Shown here: positions 14,388 to 17,208 of the stretch, one piece after another | How positions within the stretch are numbered: position 1 is the first letter of the stretch | How the letters are laid out: each line of letters starts with the position of its first letter | DNA from: SAR202 cluster bacterium | GTDB lineage: Bacteria > Chloroflexota > Dehalococcoidia > SAR202 > GCA-002694895 | Direction: 5' to 3' | Length of the DNA stretch: 17,208 nucleotides | NCBI GenBank assembly: GCA_009391605.1 | Contig: VFGQ01000013.1 | Location: forward strand, 1-17,208 | Notes under the pieces: model-generated | The model's input: the letters and a program-made list of their open reading frames with translations, nothing else | Database searches by the model: none | What the model was told of the DNA's origin: nothing | Position numbers and translations under genes: made by a program

Positions 14388-14984
14388 ATGTTAAAAAGAG
14401 ATATAAAACACAAAAGAGGGACAAAAGAAACAAATATTGAAGTCTATTTGAACTTAGATGGAAAAGGTGATTCGGCAATCAATACAGGAAATGAAATGTT
14501 TGATCATTTGCTAGCTCAATTATCTAAACATGGTTTGATAGATTTGAATGTGGATGTAATGAAAGGTGATAAAGGTCTTGGCTGGCATCATATAGTAGAG
14601 GATGTAGCAATAATTATTGGGCAATCATTCTCTAAATGTATTGGAGATGGAAAGGGAATTGTAAGAACTAGCCATTCATATGTTCCTCTTGATGAAACTT
14701 TAGTTAGAAATGTAATTGATTTTGGAGGAAGAGGGTATTTTAAATTATCCGGATATATTGGTGACTCAGACTTAGGGCAACTTAGTGGTTCGCTAATTTC
14801 TCATTTTCTTGAAACTTTCAGTAGAGAATCAAAATGTAATATTTTCACAACAATAATTGAAGGTGTAAATAACCATCATATTTCAGAAGCTATATTTAAA
14901 TCATTAGGTATATCATTAAAAAAAGCTTTGGAAATAGATCCAAGAAGAACTTCAATACCATCCACAAAAGGGACAATTAATTAG
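14388..14984 (+). CDS. hisB: imidazoleglycerol-phosphate dehydratase
   Basis: This 198-residue monofunctional enzyme dehydrates imidazole glycerol phosphate to imidazole acetol phosphate using two manganese ions. It has the duplicated His-rich metal motifs of the family: FDHLL at 38-42, HHIVED at 67-72, SHFLETF at 138-144, NHHISEA at 162-168, and the C-terminal PSTKG at 191-195. No phosphatase domain is fused, so a separate histidinol phosphatase is needed, and none is visible here. There is no Shine-Dalgarno sequence; a run of A precedes the ATG. It lies downstream of hisG on the same strand and converges on hisD with a 38-nt gap. Confidence 0.96.
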   Translation: MLKRDIKHKRGTKETNIEVYLNLDGKGDSAINTGNEMFDHLLAQLSKHGLIDLNVDVMKGDKGLGWHHIVEDVAIIIGQSFSKCIGDGKGIVRTSHSYVPLDETLVRNVIDFGGRGYFKLSGYIGDSDLGQLSGSLISHFLETFSRESKCNIFTTIIEGVNNHHISEAIFKSLGISLKKALEIDPRRTSIPSTKGTIN

Positions 14985-15022
14985 AAAGTAATTCGGCTAT
15001 TAATATTTTATTAACTTCGTTG

Positions 15023-16312
15023 TTAATCTATCTGTTTGTTTATTCTTTCTAAAGCAGAATTTGAATGTCCTTCCATTAACTCTGCTTTACCTATAATACT
15101 AGCTGAATATGATAATTCAAGAGCTTCATGTTTACCGATATTTACATACGGAACGAATTTAATAAATGTATCAACCCCTAATCCAGAACTAAAACTTGCA
15201 GTTCCTCCTGTTGGCATGGTATGACTTGGCCCAGCAATATAATCTCCAAGTACATGATGGGAATATGACCCTAAAAAGATTACTCCTACATTTTTCAATC
15301 CATCTAAAATTTCATTATTGATATTTGTCATTACACTCACATGCTCTGGGGCAAAAGTATTAACTAATAATATGCTATCTTTAATATCATCCACTAGTAT
15401 TAATAATCCATTATTTTTAATGACACTTTCAGCAATATCTTTATTGTTGATATTTAAATAATCAGGTATTAATTTTTTGACTTTATATAATAATTTCTCA
15501 GAATTAGTACAAAACAAAGGAACAGAAGAAATATCATGTTCAGCTTGAGAAACAAAATCCACAGCACAAAATTCAGGTATAGCAGTATCATCTCCTATAA
15601 TAAAACTCTCAGTAGGTCCATATAACCCATCAATGCCCACTTTTCCAAATAACTGTCTTTTAGCTTCAGTTACCCATTTATTACCTGGGCCGCAAATAAT
15701 ATCTACTTTTTCTACCGTTTGTGTACCATATGCCATAGCAGCTATGCTTTGGGCACCTCCTATAGCATAAACTTTATCTACTTTTGCCAGATAACATGCA
15801 GCTAATATAAAAGGGTGTGGCAGGCCATGAAAACTTGGCGGTGTACATACAAAAACTTCTGAAACCCCAGCAACTTTAGCAGGAATAACAGTCATTAATA
15901 CAGTGGATAACAATGGGGCATTCCCTCCAGGGATATATACGCCAGCTTTTTCAACTGGGATATTTTTGACACCATATTGATTTTTCTTATCATACCATTC
16001 CTTAGGTTTTGAAATTTTATGATATTCTCTTATTCTCTTAGATGCTAACATTAAGGAATTTTTCAAATTTTCATCAAGATTATCCCAATTATCTTTTAAT
16101 ACTTTTTGAGGAATAAGAATATTTTCCAAAGTTATATTATCAAAATCTTTTGTATAATTAATTAAAGCTTGATCACCCAAATCTTTTACATTATTTATAA
16201 TTTTAGTCACTGTTGTAACAAATGTTTGTTCATTCGATGATTCCAATTGTCTTTTTCTGATATTTAAGATTTCTTCTTTAGCTTCCCTAATTCCACGAAC
16301 TACTTTAACCAT
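15023..16312 (-). CDS. hisD: histidinol dehydrogenase
   Basis: This 429-residue zinc enzyme oxidises L-histidinol to L-histidine in two NAD-dependent steps. Zinc ligands are visible: Gln256 and His259 in SQAEHD at 255-260, Asp357 in LGDYIAGPSH at 355-364 and His416 near the C-terminus. The catalytic Glu323-His324 pair lies in APEHV at 321-325. PGGNAPLLSTVLM at 128-140 and IGGAQSIAAMAYGT at 184-197 are the cofactor-domain blocks. The segment SHHV at 351-354, before GDY, differs from the more common SPE/TPE form. An AAAGGG lies about ten bases before the ATG. It is transcribed opposite to hisB and hisG, downstream of the membrane protein gene by 56 nt, so it is on a different transcript from the other his genes. 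Confidence 0.97.
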   Translation of the reverse strand: MVKVVRGIREAKEEILNIRKRQLESSNEQTFVTTVTKIINNVKDLGDQALINYTKDFDNITLENILIPQKVLKDNWDNLDENLKNSLMLASKRIREYHKISKPKEWYDKKNQYGVKNIPVEKAGVYIPGGNAPLLSTVLMTVIPAKVAGVSEVFVCTPPSFHGLPHPFILAACYLAKVDKVYAIGGAQSIAAMAYGTQTVEKVDIICGPGNKWVTEAKRQLFGKVGIDGLYGPTESFIIGDDTAIPEFCAVDFVSQAEHDISSVPLFCTNSEKLLYKVKKLIPDYLNINNKDIAESVIKNNGLLILVDDIKDSILLVNTFAPEHVSVMTNINNEILDGLKNVGVIFLGSYSHHVLGDYIAGPSHTMPTGGTASFSSGLGVDTFIKFVPYVNIGKHEALELSYSASIIGKAELMEGHSNSALERINKQID

Positions 16313-16368
16313 GCATAAACCCTTTTTCGTATAATTTATTAAAGCAAATAATTGAATTTTATTCTATT

Positions 16369-17208
16369 TTAATTATACATGGGTTGAGTAATAATCCATA
16401 AACTAGCTATAGTGTATCCAACCATCAATATAAGCATTGGATATTGACTACGTATAGCATATTTATGAGATTTGATTAATCTGAGAGCTATAGTATGAGA
16501 TAAGAAAACAGCGATTATATGTCCAATAAGTATAGAAATCACAGATGTAATCCAATAAAAATTAGAACTGACAAGCATAAAATTTATTTTATAATTTGTA
16601 GTTCCAAAAAGATTCCAATCGAAACCAAAAGGATCGGAAATTAAAGCGAATATTAATTGACCTTGAATAAGTAGGAAGAGTAAGAAATGAGCTATATGGT
16701 ATGCTAAAGCTATAGGTATTAATGTATAAACAAAAGATTTTGCTATATCTGTAGTCTTTAAATTATTCTCGCTTGCTATCATCATTAATACACAAAAGTA
16801 GAAATAAATACCAATAAAAATTAATACTGAAAAAAGAAGTCCAATTGTGTTAATTAACATTATATTAGGGATAAATTGTGTAATGTAATTTTGAAAATTT
16901 ATCCATATCAAAGTACCTGTAAATCCATCAAATGTAACTGTTGCTAATAATAGTATTACTAGTAGTGTTTCAGAAATTGATATTTTCTTTATATTAAGTA
17001 ATTCAGATCCAAAAATACAAAGGTATATTTCTTTTAAATTAATTTGCTTAGTTTTAGTAATAGTATTATTAGTAGATTTTGTTAATACTCGTGATTGAAT
17101 GGGTGCGAATTTGGCGAAAAAGCCAAAAACTATTGTAAAAGTTTCTCCGTAACAAAGCCAAGTATTTTTTCCAAATAAAATCATTCCTCCCCATGTGATC
17201 ATAGAATA
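16369..17208 (-). CDS. multi-pass membrane protein, N-terminus probably beyond the window edge
   Basis: At least 277 residues are visible, and the frame stays open to the right edge, so the ATG at 17200-17202 may be internal. About five to six membrane segments are evident, near 5-30, 78-97, 114-143, 155-181, 209-240 and 255-273. Notable are FGKNTWLCYGE at 10-20, TVTFDGFTG at 88-96, and membrane-embedded histidines in AYHIAH at 167-172 and IGHIIAVFLSH at 226-236. The layout reminds me of actinobacterial membrane proteins annotated, on thin grounds, as fenitrothion hydrolase; this is recollection, not a match I could test. Polar residues within membrane helices suggest a metal or proton function. 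It precedes hisD by 56 nt on the same strand, with no evident functional link. Confidence 0.7.
   Translation of the reverse strand, partial: YSMITWGGMILFGKNTWLCYGETFTIVFGFFAKFAPIQSRVLTKSTNNTITKTKQINLKEIYLCIFGSELLNIKKISISETLLVILLLATVTFDGFTGTLIWINFQNYITQFIPNIMLINTIGLLFSVLIFIGIYFYFCVLMMIASENNLKTTDIAKSFVYTLIPIALAYHIAHFLLFLLIQGQLIFALISDPFGFDWNLFGTTNYKINFMLVSSNFYWITSVISILIGHIIAVFLSHTIALRLIKSHKYAIRSQYPMLILMVGYTIASLWIITQPMYN

Noticed and set aside
15010..15027. ATTAAC...GTTAAT hairpin between hisB and hisD as a terminator
   Set aside because: Six weak pairs, overlapping the hisD stop codon, without a T-run on either strand.

Overview
This is an AT-rich bacterial window (about 30% GC by eye) that is densely coded, uses the standard genetic code and shows no rRNA, tRNA, CRISPR array or recognisable mobile element. 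The gene content hints at a marine Chloroflexota lineage of the SAR202/Dehalococcoidia type: an F420-type deazaflavin oxidoreductase, a NIPSNAP protein, a cyclic amidohydrolase and a fused HisIE. That placement is inference and no marker gene here proves it.

Layout. (1) 1-1493, minus strand: a tight four-gene unit transcribed NIPSNAP, deazaflavin-dependent oxidoreductase, small coiled-coil lipoprotein, PHP-domain metal hydrolase (cut by the left edge). All four have clear GGAGG/GAGG ribosome binding sites. (2) 1603-5199: glycerol kinase (plus) converges on a two-gene minus unit, a PLP aminotransferase with an unusual Asn in place of the catalytic Asp, followed 12 nt later by a diacylglycerol-kinase-like lipid kinase. 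(3) 5391-6719, plus: a LicD-family phosphotransferase fused to a C-terminal beta-sandwich-like domain, next to an HxGH cytidylyltransferase of the phosphoethanolamine/phosphocholine type. Together they look like a compact module for decorating a surface glycan with a phospho-amino-alcohol. (4) 6741-9040, minus: an alpha/beta hydrolase and a dihydropyrimidinase/hydantoinase-type enzyme that is visibly richer in GC than its surroundings. (5) 9160-16312: a histidine biosynthesis cluster split between strands. hisH-hisA-hisF-hisIE and a glycine/sarcosine-oxidase-like flavoprotein lie on the minus strand, hisG and hisB on the plus strand, and hisD on the minus strand. hisC and the histidinol-phosphate phosphatase are not in the window. 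(6) 16369 to the right edge, minus: a multi-pass membrane protein, probably missing its N-terminus.

Starts revised here: the aminotransferase most likely begins at 5199 (not 5283), and HisIE at 10921 (not 10984). Most his genes lack a recognisable Shine-Dalgarno sequence, unlike the left-hand operon.

No clearly unprecedented multi-gene system is evident. The best leads are the LicD-fusion/cytidylyltransferase pair, the Asp-to-Asn aminotransferase, the flavoprotein embedded in the his operon, and TTTCA...TGAAA dyads in the his/hydantoinase intergenic spaces, two of which share an identical 14-base T-rich core flanking hisG.
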